Below are positions 18,370 through 28,464 of a stretch of DNA of 64,000 nucleotides, in pieces; within the stretch, counting starts at the first letter, position 1; every line of letters begins with the position of its first letter. The position numbers and the translations under genes were made by a program. Source of the stretch: Lactococcus allomyrinae (GTDB lineage Bacteria > Bacillota > Bacilli > Lactobacillales > Streptococcaceae); the NCBI RefSeq assembly GCF_003627095.1, contig NZ_CP032627.1:372001-436000 (forward strand), read 5' to 3'. The notes below the pieces were generated by a model, which worked only from the letters and a program-made list of their open reading frames with translations, ran no database searches and was not told the DNA's origin.

Positions 18370-19062
18370 ATGCGTAAGCTTCAGGAAAAATTAAAAAATG
18401 ATTTTGGGATTAGCTTTTCTGATGAAGAATTGCTGAAAACAGCTTTTACCCATTCTTCGTTTACTAATGAAGAACGGCTCCCAAAGATTGCAAACAATGA
18501 ACGTTTGGAATTTTTGGGAGACGTGGCTTTGTCACTTGTTATCTCAGACTATCTTTATCGTACTTATCCAGAAAAACTTGAAGGAGAGTTGTCGAAAATG
18601 AGGTCAAGCATCGTTCGGACGGAATCTTTAGCAAATTTTGCACGTAATTGTGGATTTGGTGAATTTTTACGTTTAGGACATGGCGAAGAAAAAATGGGCG
18701 GTAGAAGTCGCGAAACAACCCTTGAAAATTTGTTCGAAGCCTTTTTGGGCGCACTTTTTTTGGACAAAGGGATGGATGAAGTACGTCAATTTATTAATCG
18801 TGTCGTGATTCCTCATGTGAAAGCTGATGATTATGTTAAAATTATTGACTACAAGACAGAGTTACAAGAAATTTTGCAAACGGGTGGAGACGCATTGATT
18901 TCATACAAAATCCTTTCAGAAGAAGGACCAGCACATGATCGTTCATTTGTTGCTGCCGTTTACAATAATGGTTCAGAACTTGGGCGAGGAATGGGAAAAT
19001 CAAAAAAAGTGGCTGAACAAAAAGCGGCAGAAAATGCGATAAAAGGTCAAAGCAACCACTAA
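18370..19062 (+). CDS. rnc: Ribonuclease III
   Basis: Double-strand-specific endoribonuclease for rRNA processing and mRNA decay, 230 residues. The signature NERLEFLGD is at 43-51, a second acidic cluster lies in TTLENLFEAFLGALFLDKG, and a double-stranded RNA-binding domain at about 155-225 ends KKVAEQKAAENAI. TGGAGGGG is upstream of the ATG. It precedes smc, the usual streptococcal/lactococcal order, but with a 485-bp repeat-containing gap instead of tight linkage. Confidence 0.96.
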   Translation: MRKLQEKLKNDFGISFSDEELLKTAFTHSSFTNEERLPKIANNERLEFLGDVALSLVISDYLYRTYPEKLEGELSKMRSSIVRTESLANFARNCGFGEFLRLGHGEEKMGGRSRETTLENLFEAFLGALFLDKGMDEVRQFINRVVIPHVKADDYVKIIDYKTELQEILQTGGDALISYKILSEEGPAHDRSFVAAVYNNGSELGRGMGKSKKVAEQKAAENAIKGQSNH

Positions 19063-19547
19063 TTTATTTTTATGCGGGAAGAGCACTTCGCAAAGTTAAA
19101 AATATCCAGTAAAATGGTGGAGAAGCGCAATTAATGTACTACGCTAACTTTAAAATATCCTACTGCCGATATCCATGTGTATCTCCGCCTTGAATCACTG
19201 TCGATTTTACTAAATCCGTAAGCACTGTAGTGCAAATGGGTATTCTATAAAGTCGGAAGTTCAAATTGCGATGGCAATAAGGGTTAATTCGTTCAGAATA
19301 TTTCCACTTTAAAATCCGATAGGATTTTTTTAGTGGTGACTGAACTGGGGTGTCATAGCGACATTTTTTCGCTATGAAGTTATGCTGCTTTGTGCTTGCG
19401 CAAAAAGAGATTTACGCAATCGCAAATTTTAACTTCCAAGCAGAATGTTTAAAAGTTAAAGAGTATTAGACCATAACTTCAGTTTGTTGGTGTTTACTAC
19501 AACGAATGCGTAATAGTGTAATTTAAAAAGTGGAGCTTTTTATAAAA
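19063..19547. repeat. rnc-smc spacer with terminator and mosaic repeats
   Basis: No gene seen. AAAATCC-GATA-GGATTTTTTT (19311-19331) is a terminator, though 250 bases after rnc. Around 19383-19470, GCTTGCGCAAAAAGAG, the CGCAATCGCAAATTTTAAC stretch and TTTAAAAGTTAAAGAG relate to the end of the module at 5840-5935. GTTCAGAAT at 19291 recurs at 947. Confidence 0.5.
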
Positions 19548-22500
19548 ATGTATCTGAAAAAAATGGAAATTGTCGGCTTCAAATCATTCGCCGACCGAAC
19601 AAAAATTGAATTTGATAAAGGAATAACAGCAGTTGTCGGGCCAAACGGTTCTGGTAAGTCCAATATTGTAGAAAGTTTACGTTGGGTTCTTGGTGAACAA
19701 TCTGCAAAATCGCTGCGTGGCGGGAAGATGCCCGATGTTATTTTTGCAGGAACAGAGAAAAGAAGAGCACTCAACTATGCAGAAGTGATTGCTCATTTTG
19801 ATAATACAGATGATTATTTAATGGGACATGATGAAGATGATGAAGTCGTAATCACACGTCGTTTGTATCGAAATGGTGATTCAGAATTTTTGATTAATGG
19901 TAAAAAATGCCGTTTGCGTGATATCCATGACCTATTTACAGATACTGGATTGGGGCGTGATAGTTTATCCATTATTTCTCAAGGGCGAATTGAATCCGTT
20001 TTTAATTCTAAACCTGAAGAGCGTCGTGCGATTTTTGAAGAAGCTGCAGGTGTTTTGAAGTACAAAAATCGGAGAATAGAAACAGAGTCAAAGTTAACGT
20101 CTACTCAGGATAATTTAGACCGTTTAGAGGATATCATTTTTGAATTAAACGGTCAGCTTGTTCCCTTACAAGCTCAACGAGATGTTGCACTGCGCTTTCG
20201 TGAATTAGAAACCAAGCGCAGTGAACTTTCGCTCTCTGTGCTAGTCGGACAACTCCTTTTTGAGAAAGAAAAGTATGATGAAACTCAAAATCAACTGACA
20301 GAAGTTCTGTCAGTGCTGACAGGATTGACAGAACGTAAAAAAGTCTATGACGATGAACTGTCAGAACTCAGAAAACGTCGTATCGAAGTCGAACAAGAGC
20401 AAGAACAATGTCGAAATGAACAGATGACATTATCAGGCTTAAAAGCAGAGTTGACGAGAAAAATTGAACTTTTTGATGTGCAGAAGGATTCTTCTGAAAA
20501 AACGGCATTAGAGCGGGAAAACCGTTTGAAACAACTGATAGATAGGCTGACAGCAATGGAAGAAGAACTGTCAGTACTGACAGAAAAGCAAAAACTTCTT
20601 TTAGAAGAAAAGACAACACTTGAGCTTGCACTTAAAAAACTGTCAGTAGAGTTGGAGTCTTTGTCAGACGCACCTGAGACTGTTATTGAACGTCTTCGTG
20701 ATGAATTTGTCACTTTAGTAGGGCAGGAAGCGGAACAATCTAATATCATTGTCCGAAATAAAGCTGAAATCGAAAACTTGACGAGAAAGCAGTCAGAACA
20801 AGATGAATCAACAAAAGAAAATCTTGCTAAATTTGAAAAAGTAAACGCTGAGCTAGATCAGTCTGAAAAAGCTTACGAGCAGTTGAAAAATGAAATCAGC
20901 CAACTTTTATCAGAATATGAAAATCAGTCAATCATAAAAAAACAATATGAAGAACAAGAGCGTCATGCACAAAATGAAATGTATGACCGATTACAAGAGT
21001 TGAATCAACAAAAAGCGCGCTTGACTTCACTGCAAAATATTCGTGATAGTCACAGTAATCTTTTCGCTGGTGTGCGCAGTGTGATGCAAAACCAAGATAA
21101 AATTGGCGGTATCATTGGTGTTGTAGCAGATGTATTGAGTTTCGATAGCAAGTACACCACAGCAATTGACATTGCACTTGGTGGAGGCAGTCAAAATATC
21201 ATTACCGAAGATGAAAATTCAGCAAAACGTGCTATTGCTTTCTTACGCGAAAAACGTATAGGTCGTGCGACATTTTTGCCTTTAACAACGATTAAATCTC
21301 GTGAATTTAACGGTCTTTCGAGAATTTCTGGACAAAAAGGATTTATTGATTTAGCGATAAATCTGGTACACTTTGAACCACGTTTACAAAAAGCGTTGAG
21401 TTCACTTTTGGGGACAACGGTCATTGTAGACACAGCAGAGAATGCGACAGCGATTGCTAGAAGTATGAGTTATACCGTACGGATTGTGACCCTTGACGGT
21501 ACGCAAATCAATCCTGGTGGCTCTTACGCAGGTGGTGCTGGCAAGCGTAACACGACAACTTTCAGTAATGTAGAGATTGATGCGTTAAATGGGCAAATCT
21601 TGACATTAGAAACTCAGCTAAAACAAGCAGAAAAAAAAGTTCAAAAAGCTCAAAAAGAAAGACTAGAGTTAGAACAGCAACTTGCTACTTTAAAAACACA
21701 AGGTGAAGAAAAACGTTTTGAGGAAAAAACACTATTCATGACAATTGAGCAACTAAAATCTCAAAAATCAACCTTGTCAGCACTGACAGAACTTTCTGTC
21801 AGTAAAAATGCATCAGAAACTCTGTCAACATTGACCCAACAAAATCAAGCTGCTTTGGCAATGCTTACAAAAATTTCCGAACGTAAATCAGAAATTGAGC
21901 AGCAAATTGACCAACTCAAATCTAATAGTCAAGCTCATAAAGCCTTACAATCAGAAAAAACACAAGCAAGTTCAGAAGCACAGCTTCGTCTTTCAGAAGT
22001 TACAAGTGAATTGCGCTTTAGCAAAAACGATGAAAAACGACTACTGACAGATTTGTCAGCACTGACAGAAGAAAAAACACAGTTACAAGCAAGTTTGAAC
22101 CCCGTAAAATTTGATGAAAAAGAGCGAAACCTTTTTGCTGACCAACTCCAAACAACAGAACAAAAGCTCGGTGAGCTCAATGTCAAAATGGTCAGTCTCA
22201 AATTTGAACGCGAAGACCTATCAGCGCAAATGGAAGATTTAGAGCAGCACAATCAGGACTTTATCCAACAAAGTCAAAATCTGAGTACACAAAAAACGCG
22301 TTACGAAATGCAGCTTGAACAGTCAGAGCAACGTTTGATGACACTTCAAGAAACGCTCAACACTGAACATCAGATGAGTTTTGAAGAAGCACAAAATACT
22401 GCTGTTCAGTTGGAAAACTTAGCAAGTGCAGAACAAGAACTCAAACAGCTTGAGCGTCAGATTCGCGCACTTGGTCCAATCAATCTAGATGCGATTGTTC

Positions 22501-23063
22501 AATTTGAGGAAGTCAACGAAAGATTTATTTTCCTATCAAGCCAAAAAGACGATTTGCTAGAGGCAAAAAATTTACTTCTTTCAACAATTGATGATATGAA
22601 TGATGAAGTTAAAATTCGCTTCAAATCAACATTTGACGCTATTCGTGAGAGCTTTAAAATGACTTTCTCACAAATGTTCGCAGGAGGTCAAGCGGACCTT
22701 GAATTGACAAGCGACAATTTACTTGATGCGGGAGTCGAAATCAAAGTTCAACCACCAGGTAAAAAATTATCAAGTCTAAATTTAATGTCGGGTGGAGAAA
22801 AAGCACTGACGGCCCTCGCTCTCATCTTTGCTATTTTGCGTGTCCGCACAGTACCTTTCGTTGTACTTGATGAAGTAGAGGCTGCACTTGATGAAGCTAA
22901 TGTCAAGCGCTTTGGCGACTATATGAATCATTTTGATAATAGCAACCAATTTATTGTAGTGACACATAGACGCGGGACAATGGCGGCAGCAGGGAGTATG
23001 TATGGCATCACTATGGCAGATGCAGGAGTATCCAAAGTTATCTCTGTCAAGCTTGAAAATTGA
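19548..23063 (+). CDS. smc: Chromosome segregation/condensation protein SMC
   Basis: ATPase of the condensin complex, 1171 residues, full length. The N-terminal head has Walker A GPNGSGKS at 31-38. Coiled coil (about 170-500) leads to a hinge (about 515-640, GGIIGVVADVL to GRATFLPL), then returning coil. The C-terminal head has LSSLNLMSGGEKALTALAL and Walker B FVVLDEVEAALDEAN. The start at 19548 (MYLKKMEIVGFKSF) matches the family; a GTG at 19530 is in frame but less likely. The coils carry at least four palindrome copies read as LSVLT or LSALT, placed where a heptad sequence tolerates them. Confidence 0.96.
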   Translation: MYLKKMEIVGFKSFADRTKIEFDKGITAVVGPNGSGKSNIVESLRWVLGEQSAKSLRGGKMPDVIFAGTEKRRALNYAEVIAHFDNTDDYLMGHDEDDEVVITRRLYRNGDSEFLINGKKCRLRDIHDLFTDTGLGRDSLSIISQGRIESVFNSKPEERRAIFEEAAGVLKYKNRRIETESKLTSTQDNLDRLEDIIFELNGQLVPLQAQRDVALRFRELETKRSELSLSVLVGQLLFEKEKYDETQNQLTEVLSVLTGLTERKKVYDDELSELRKRRIEVEQEQEQCRNEQMTLSGLKAELTRKIELFDVQKDSSEKTALERENRLKQLIDRLTAMEEELSVLTEKQKLLLEEKTTLELALKKLSVELESLSDAPETVIERLRDEFVTLVGQEAEQSNIIVRNKAEIENLTRKQSEQDESTKENLAKFEKVNAELDQSEKAYEQLKNEISQLLSEYENQSIIKKQYEEQERHAQNEMYDRLQELNQQKARLTSLQNIRDSHSNLFAGVRSVMQNQDKIGGIIGVVADVLSFDSKYTTAIDIALGGGSQNIITEDENSAKRAIAFLREKRIGRATFLPLTTIKSREFNGLSRISGQKGFIDLAINLVHFEPRLQKALSSLLGTTVIVDTAENATAIARSMSYTVRIVTLDGTQINPGGSYAGGAGKRNTTTFSNVEIDALNGQILTLETQLKQAEKKVQKAQKERLELEQQLATLKTQGEEKRFEEKTLFMTIEQLKSQKSTLSALTELSVSKNASETLSTLTQQNQAALAMLTKISERKSEIEQQIDQLKSNSQAHKALQSEKTQASSEAQLRLSEVTSELRFSKNDEKRLLTDLSALTEEKTQLQASLNPVKFDEKERNLFADQLQTTEQKLGELNVKMVSLKFEREDLSAQMEDLEQHNQDFIQQSQNLSTQKTRYEMQLEQSEQRLMTLQETLNTEHQMSFEEAQNTAVQLENLASAEQELKQLERQIRALGPINLDAIVQFEEVNERFIFLSSQKDDLLEAKNLLLSTIDDMNDEVKIRFKSTFDAIRESFKMTFSQMFAGGQADLELTSDNLLDAGVEIKVQPPGKKLSSLNLMSGGEKALTALALIFAILRVRTVPFVVLDEVEAALDEANVKRFGDYMNHFDNSNQFIVVTHRRGTMAAAGSMYGITMADAGVSKVISVKLEN
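20307..20583. repeat. CTGTCAG palindromes in the first SMC coil
   Basis: CTGTCAGTGCTGACAG at 20307-20322 and CTGTCAGTACTGACAG at 20568-20583, with half copies (AACTGACAG, GGCTGACAG, AACTGTCAG) between and after them. Both full copies are in the Leu-Ser-Val-Leu-Thr frame. Confidence 0.9.
21774..22068. repeat. CTGTCAG palindromes in the second SMC coil
   Basis: TTGTCAGCACTGACAG at 21774-21789 and 22053-22068, both read LSALT, each flanked by an extra half copy (TTCTGTCAGTAAA, CTACTGACAG). Confidence 0.9.
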
Positions 23064-23566
23064 ACAAAAAGAACATTAAACAATTCATTTACTTTTGGCG
23101 ACAATGCTTTATATCAGTTCCACATAAAAACTTGATAAGATTTTAATAGTGGTAACGATCTTTCACTAAAATATTTCATTATTACGATTAAAGTCCTAAT
23201 CCAATGAAGCTTAAATAGTGTTAGAATATAACTTAAGATTTCGTTAAACTTAATATGGTATATTTAAGTCTAAATTTTTGTGTGAATATTGTATATGATT
23301 TGCCTAAAGCAGCTAAATAGCATATAATTTAGGCAATCTAAAAACAAAAAATTTGTTTCAAAAGGTTATGTTTTTCATCGAACTACACTTTAGCATAGCT
23401 TAAAGTCAATGTTTTTGTTGAAACTACTGTCTACGAAACACTTTTAACGGTTTTCTAGCTAGACTGAATTTATTAAAAAAATATTCCGCTGATATAAAAT
23501 GAAATATTTAAAAATCAGCCTAGCACGTTTTCACACAAAAAAGAAATTAGTTTTGGGGTTACAAAA
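23064..23566. other. AT-rich smc-ltaS spacer with a possible operator
   Basis: No gene seen in 503 bp. TTGCCTAAA (23300-23308) and TTTAGGCAA (23328-23336) are perfect inverted 9-mers flanking a CATATAAT box, a layout that could be an operator over a -10 element. The distance to the gene is about 230 bases, so this is tentative. AACACTTTTAACGG and long A/T runs follow. Confidence 0.35.
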
Positions 23567-25722
23567 TTGAAAAAATTACTATCTGCGTTCAACACTCGTG
23601 TTGGCTTGCTTAGTTTTATTGTATTTTTCGTTTGGGTTAAATCAATGATTGCCTACTTTGGAGTTTTCAATCTCCGAGGCGTAGGTCCAGCCGAATTTTT
23701 ACTAATGATTATTAACCCAATCGGGTTTACTGCAACTTGCTTTGCCGTTTTACTATTCATTAGGAGAACATCAATCTTTTATTTGGCAACACTTATTTTA
23801 AGTATTGCAGCAAGTTTTCTACTCTATCTCAATGTTCTCTATTATCGAGAATTCACCGATTTTATAACAATTGATACAATGACAGGTGGAGCAGGAATGT
23901 TCCAACACGGTTTTGATTTTGGCTCAATCCCGGTGCATTTGATGGACTGGGTTTATTGGATTGATCTTGTTGTACTTATTGTTTTAGTTATTGCTAAAAA
24001 GGTCAAATTGGATAATAGACCAGTAGGCGCTAAACGTGCCTTTACGTTTATGTCAATGGGTCTTGCACTTTTTGGATTAAACTTCTGGTTTGGTGATTTT
24101 AACAAACATCAATTGATTTTACGTCGTGCTCAATCGGATAAAACATATGTTGTCCGTTATCTTGGCTTAGGTCCATGGATGTTGACTGATGGTTATTACA
24201 CTCATCTTGCAAACTCACAGCGTAAAGATGCTAGCAAAGAAACATTAGACGAAATCCAAAAATATATTGCTTCTAATCGTTATCTTGCACCAAATGCCAA
24301 AATGTTTGGTATTGCTAAAAACAGAAACGTAATTGAGATTCACCTTGAATCTTTCCAACAAGATTTGATTAACCTGAAAATCAAAGGAACAGACGGCAAA
24401 GAACATGTCGTAACTCCATTTCTAAACTCGCTTTACAATAATCAAGGAACAGACGGTTCAGTCTATTCATTCAGTAATTTCTTTAACCAAGTTGGACAAG
24501 GGAAAACATCAGATGCAGAAAATATGCTAGAGACTTCAACCTTTGGTCTGCCTGCAGGTTCATTATTTGCGAAATATGGCTCAACACAGACTTTCCAAGC
24601 GATGCCAGCAATTCTAAATCAAACTGATGGTTATAGCTCAGCAGTTGTTCACGGAAATGTCGGAGCCTTCTACAACCGTCTAAATACCTACAAACAAATG
24701 GGTTATCAAAATTTCTTTGATCAAAGTTTCTTCGATAATTCAGCTTCAAACATGAGTCCTTGGGGATTAAAGATAAACTCCTATTCCGAGATTCAGTACC
24801 ATTGCTTGAACAAATGCAGCAGCCGTTTTATATTAAATATCTGACAGTAACTAACCATTTGACTTATACAATGGATGACGAAGACAAAGATCCAAATTTT
24901 GCCACCGTAGATTCAGGGGATAAACTTGTTGATGGATATTTTGAAACAGCACATTACCTTGACCAAGCTGTACAACAATTCTTTGATTATCTGAAAAAAT
25001 CAGGTTTATATGAAAAATCAATTATTGTACTCTATGGTGATCATTATGGTGTGTCTGGTTCAGATTTGAAAGCATTGGCTCCGTACATTGGATATACTTC
25101 AGACGATTTCAATAGCTTTGATAATACAATGCTGCAACGTACACCATTTATGGTAGATATTCCTGGTCGCACTGATGGACATATCATAAACACTTACACT
25201 GGTGAGATTGATGTTATGCCAACCTTAGAACATTTACTTGGTATTAATACTCAAAAGTACGTTCAGTTTGGTCAAGATATGTTTGCATCTGGAAGACAAG
25301 ACTACGTCGCACTGCGAAATGGTGGCTTTGTCACTCCAACAATTACCTTACCAAGTTTGAATAGTCGTTATTATTATGATACTCAAACTGGTTTGCAGAT
25401 TGATAAGCTAACTCCAGCACAAGAGGCTTACGTCAAGTCGACAAAAGAAAAAGTATCAGAGCTGCTATCAGCATCTGACAAAGTTAATAATCAAAATCTC
25501 CTTAGGTTCTACACGCCTGAAGGCTTCACTCCAGTTAATCCTAAAGAATACAACTACGCACTTAAGCCAACAGAAAGTAGGCTGAAGAAAGAAAACGAAG
25601 ATCTTTCTGCAAAATCAAATAGCTTACTTAGTCAAAATCAAGGTAAATCAACATTACCTGATTATACGACCGATATTCCACAAGTTAAAGACGGGCAGGA
25701 TAAAACAAAAGTGAAAGATTAG
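23567..25722 (+). CDS. Lipoteichoic acid synthase-type sulfatase, interrupted by a one-base frameshift
   Basis: LtaS-family glycerol-phosphate polymerase, about 718 residues when two frames are joined. N-terminal residues 1-200 contain about five membrane segments. The extracellular sulfatase-like domain begins near NRNVIEIHLESFQQD and has the catalytic threonine T314 in GQGKTSDAE; later come IIVLYGDHYG and RTPFMVDIPG. The frames (23567-24844 and 24760-25722) meet in CTTGGGGATT (24759-24768), where Trp-Gly-Ile-Lys is expected. The same decamer breaks metG in the same codon phase. It starts at TTG. Sequencing error or real inactivation cannot be separated here. Confidence 0.85.
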
Positions 25723-25849
25723 TCAAATATATTAACCTTACTTTAAAATATAAAAAGATTTTATATCACAGTTATCTACCATTTGTATCTCTAATTACAG
25801 AAAATGAATCAATCATAAGAAACTGTCAATATTAACAGAATAAAGTCTT

Positions 25850-25912
25850 GAAGTAATTACATTGTTAGTAGGAGTTTCTTTCTCCGACTAATAATGGTAG
25901 ATGTGCTACTTA
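25850..25912. repeat. Degenerate hairpin module
   Basis: GAAGTAATTACATTGTTAGTAGGAG...CTCCGACTAATAATGG is a decayed copy of the 47987-48034 module (dyad, then a hairpin with a TTTCTTT loop). Confidence 0.5.
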
Positions 25913-25973
25913 GTCAATATTTAAAAGAAAGACTTGTGCACCTACTAATTTAGACTTATTAAGAGAGGAATCA

Positions 25974-26381
25974 ATGAAAACAGGATATTTTCTTCCAGTT
26001 TCGCTCAATCATCGATTGGCTTGGCTCTGGACAATCATCATTTTAAGCTTTGAGAGAGTTATTTTCTACGAACTTGACAAGAAAGGAAATTGGTTTTTGG
26101 CTGCTTTAGCAATCATTTCCTACATTGCTTTTATCGTTTTGATTTGGCCACATCGTTTCTTCATCTCAGATAAACATTTGCACTTCACAACATTTCCTCG
26201 TGTAAAAATGAAAAGCATTGACTTGAAGTACATCACAGCAGTCAGGACGACAAAATTTGGCTTTGAATGTAGCTATGCTGGGAAACGTTATCAATTTTTA
26301 ACTTTTGGTAACTCCAAGCAAACACTTGCAGAACTACAAACTATTGAATCTGAACAAGAAGTAGCAGAAATAAAAGCCTAA
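25974..26381 (+). CDS. EbsA-like membrane protein
   Basis: A 135-residue protein with two hydrophobic segments (about 14-30 and 42-62) followed by a soluble beta-rich domain of about 70 residues (RFFISDKHLHFTTFPRVKMK to the end). The arrangement resembles the EbsA family found in lactic acid bacteria; the function is not established. GAGAGGAA precedes the ATG. A terminator follows. Confidence 0.6.
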   Translation: MKTGYFLPVSLNHRLAWLWTIIILSFERVIFYELDKKGNWFLAALAIISYIAFIVLIWPHRFFISDKHLHFTTFPRVKMKSIDLKYITAVRTTKFGFECSYAGKRYQFLTFGNSKQTLAELQTIESEQEVAEIKA

Positions 26382-26407
26382 ATCAACTTAAAAATACAAA
26401 GAGAATT

Positions 26408-26439
26408 AAGGCTAAAAACAAAATTGTTTTAGCCTTTTT
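26408..26439 (+). terminator. Terminator
   Basis: AAGGCTAAAA and TTTTAGCCTT pair around an 8-base loop, with a T-run after. Confidence 0.85.
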
Positions 26440-26473
26440 CTCCGACTTGAGCTCTTTAAACTAATATAAAAAT

Positions 26474-27583
26474 ATGAACATAAAATTCATTATAAAAAAA
26501 ATACTGCTACCAATTCTAATCAGTGTATTTGTTTTTGTTATTGTTGATAATGATAGCTTTATCTATCAAATGCCTGTTGGGAGAATTGTAAAAGTAACTA
26601 CCACAAATATTCAAGAAACATCAGACGATTTTCAAAACAAAGACCGAGAAATCACACAAAAATTAACCATTAAACTGTTAAACAATAATCACCAAAAACT
26701 GACCCTAAAAAATACAGTAACTGAATCACAAACGACAGGTCAGATTTATCGTAAGGGACAACAAGTAATCCTGAAAAAAATAGGTGGAAATTATCAACTT
26801 TCCACTTTAAAAAGAGATGCTTTGATTGCTGCCTTAATCACTTTGTTTATCGGTTTATTAATTAGTTTTCAACGCTTTAAATCCTCTATTTTTCTGATTT
26901 TATCACTGATTTTAAATCTAGTGTATTTTGTCATTGTTATTGGATTAGATGTTGAGTTCAACCCTCCAGTACTTGCGTTATTCGGTGGATTATCAGTAAT
27001 ATTTGCAGCTTCTTCTTTACTTTTTGTTTTGGGAGCGACACGTCAGATGTTTTATACTTTTATAACTACTATTCTGACGACTTTACTTACTTTTGTCCTC
27101 ACGTTAACCGTTTTAAAACTGACAGGAAATACAGGAGTTCACTTTGAATATTTGGAGTACGTCACACAAAACCCATCCGAATTTTTCTTTGTAGGAACTA
27201 TGATTTCCGTTCTTGGTGCAATTATGGACGGCACAGGCGATATTGTTGCAGGACTTTTTGGTCTAGCTAGACAAAATGAACTGAATAATATCAATATGAC
27301 AAGAATTAACTATATCAAATCAGGCATTTCAATAGGTCAAGAAATTATAGGAACGCTAACAAATGTCCTCTTTATGATTTTTATGGCAGAAGCTCTGCCT
27401 ATGACTTTACTCCTTCTCAGAAATGGGAATACATGGAGCTATATTGCAACTGTTGGGCTTAATCTAGGTTTGCTTCAAACAGTAATATCAGCGATTGGAA
27501 TCGTTCTAGCAGTACCAATTACAGCTTTTGTAACAAGCATAGGATTAGTAAAATATAGTGAACGAAAGGAGATTCAATCATGA
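26474..27583 (+). CDS. YibE/F-family membrane protein (first of pair)
   Basis: A 369-residue protein with an N-terminal membrane anchor, an extracytoplasmic domain of about 90 residues (MPVGRIVKVTT to LSTLKRDAL) and a C-terminal block of about eight membrane segments. The block includes GTMISVLGAIMDGTGDIVAGLF, typical of YibE/F. The function is unknown. The ribosome site is weak and the gene lies directly behind a terminator. Its stop overlaps the next gene (ATGA), so the pair is coupled. Confidence 0.85.
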   Translation: MNIKFIIKKILLPILISVFVFVIVDNDSFIYQMPVGRIVKVTTTNIQETSDDFQNKDREITQKLTIKLLNNNHQKLTLKNTVTESQTTGQIYRKGQQVILKKIGGNYQLSTLKRDALIAALITLFIGLLISFQRFKSSIFLILSLILNLVYFVIVIGLDVEFNPPVLALFGGLSVIFAASSLLFVLGATRQMFYTFITTILTTLLTFVLTLTVLKLTGNTGVHFEYLEYVTQNPSEFFFVGTMISVLGAIMDGTGDIVAGLFGLARQNELNNINMTRINYIKSGISIGQEIIGTLTNVLFMIFMAEALPMTLLLLRNGNTWSYIATVGLNLGLLQTVISAIGIVLAVPITAFVTSIGLVKYSERKEIQS

Positions 27584-28344
27584 ACTCTCTCCTTGTTTTA
27601 TTAATTGTTTTGGTTGTACTGATGCTCTTGGTTGCCAGAAAAGATGGTGTGCGAAATCTATTGGGCTTACTGATAAATTTCGGTATGATTTTTGTACTCA
27701 TTACCTTGATTTCTTGGGGATTCAATGCACTCTTGGTCTTGGTTATTTTATCCGTAATCATTTTAGCTTTTGCAATTTTCATGTCATCGGATGAAAATGA
27801 GATGACAGTTATCGCCTTTAAGACAAGCGTCATTGTTGTTTTAAGTCTTATGGTATTAGCGGTATTTGTTCAGCATATTGGACAATTTCAAGGTTTTGCA
27901 GCAGAAGATGTCGATGAATTAGAAAATCTATCACTAACTGTTGGACTAAATTTCTCAAACATTGCTATTGTAGTTATGGTAATTTCAATGCTTGGAGCTG
28001 TTGCCGAATCTGCAATGGCGCTGACAGCAAGTTTGTATGAAGTCATTGAGCAAGATGAATTCATGACAATTGAACAATTTAAAAATCAACGAGTAATAAT
28101 TTCCCAACAAATATTAGGAACAGCAGTCAATACACTATTTTTTGGTGTTTTGGGTGCGACTGTTGGATTAATTCTCTGGTTTGTACGACTTCAATATAGT
28201 TGGGCAGAGATTTTTAACTCAAAATTATTAATGGCAGATGTTGCTGCGATGCTTTTAGGAATGCTTGGAATTCTATTTTCTATCTGGCTTTCAGGATATT
28301 TTGTAGAAAAAGATTTTGAAAAAGAAAAAGGTGAATCAGACTAG
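27580..28344 (+). CDS. YibE/F-family membrane protein (second of pair)
   Basis: A 254-residue, six- or seven-segment membrane protein with VMVISMLGAVAESAMALTAS, the counterpart of the conserved segment in its partner. AAAGGAG precedes the ATG, which overlaps the previous stop. Such pairs are conserved in Firmicutes and probably form one complex; the substrate is unknown. Confidence 0.85.
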   Translation: MNSLLVLLIVLVVLMLLVARKDGVRNLLGLLINFGMIFVLITLISWGFNALLVLVILSVIILAFAIFMSSDENEMTVIAFKTSVIVVLSLMVLAVFVQHIGQFQGFAAEDVDELENLSLTVGLNFSNIAIVVMVISMLGAVAESAMALTASLYEVIEQDEFMTIEQFKNQRVIISQQILGTAVNTLFFGVLGATVGLILWFVRLQYSWAEIFNSKLLMADVAAMLLGMLGILFSIWLSGYFVEKDFEKEKGESD

Positions 28345-28464
28345 ATAAATAAAAAATATTCAAATTTTGGGTCATATCATTAGCATAAGTTAAGAAAACT
28401 ATGATAAACTGGTGATGTTGACATCTTTTATTTATGTTATAACAAGAAAGGAACTTATTTAATT

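Noticed and set aside
20345..20749. 134-codon Ser-rich frame antisense to smc
   Set aside because: Low-complexity mirror of the SMC coiled coil; no start signal.
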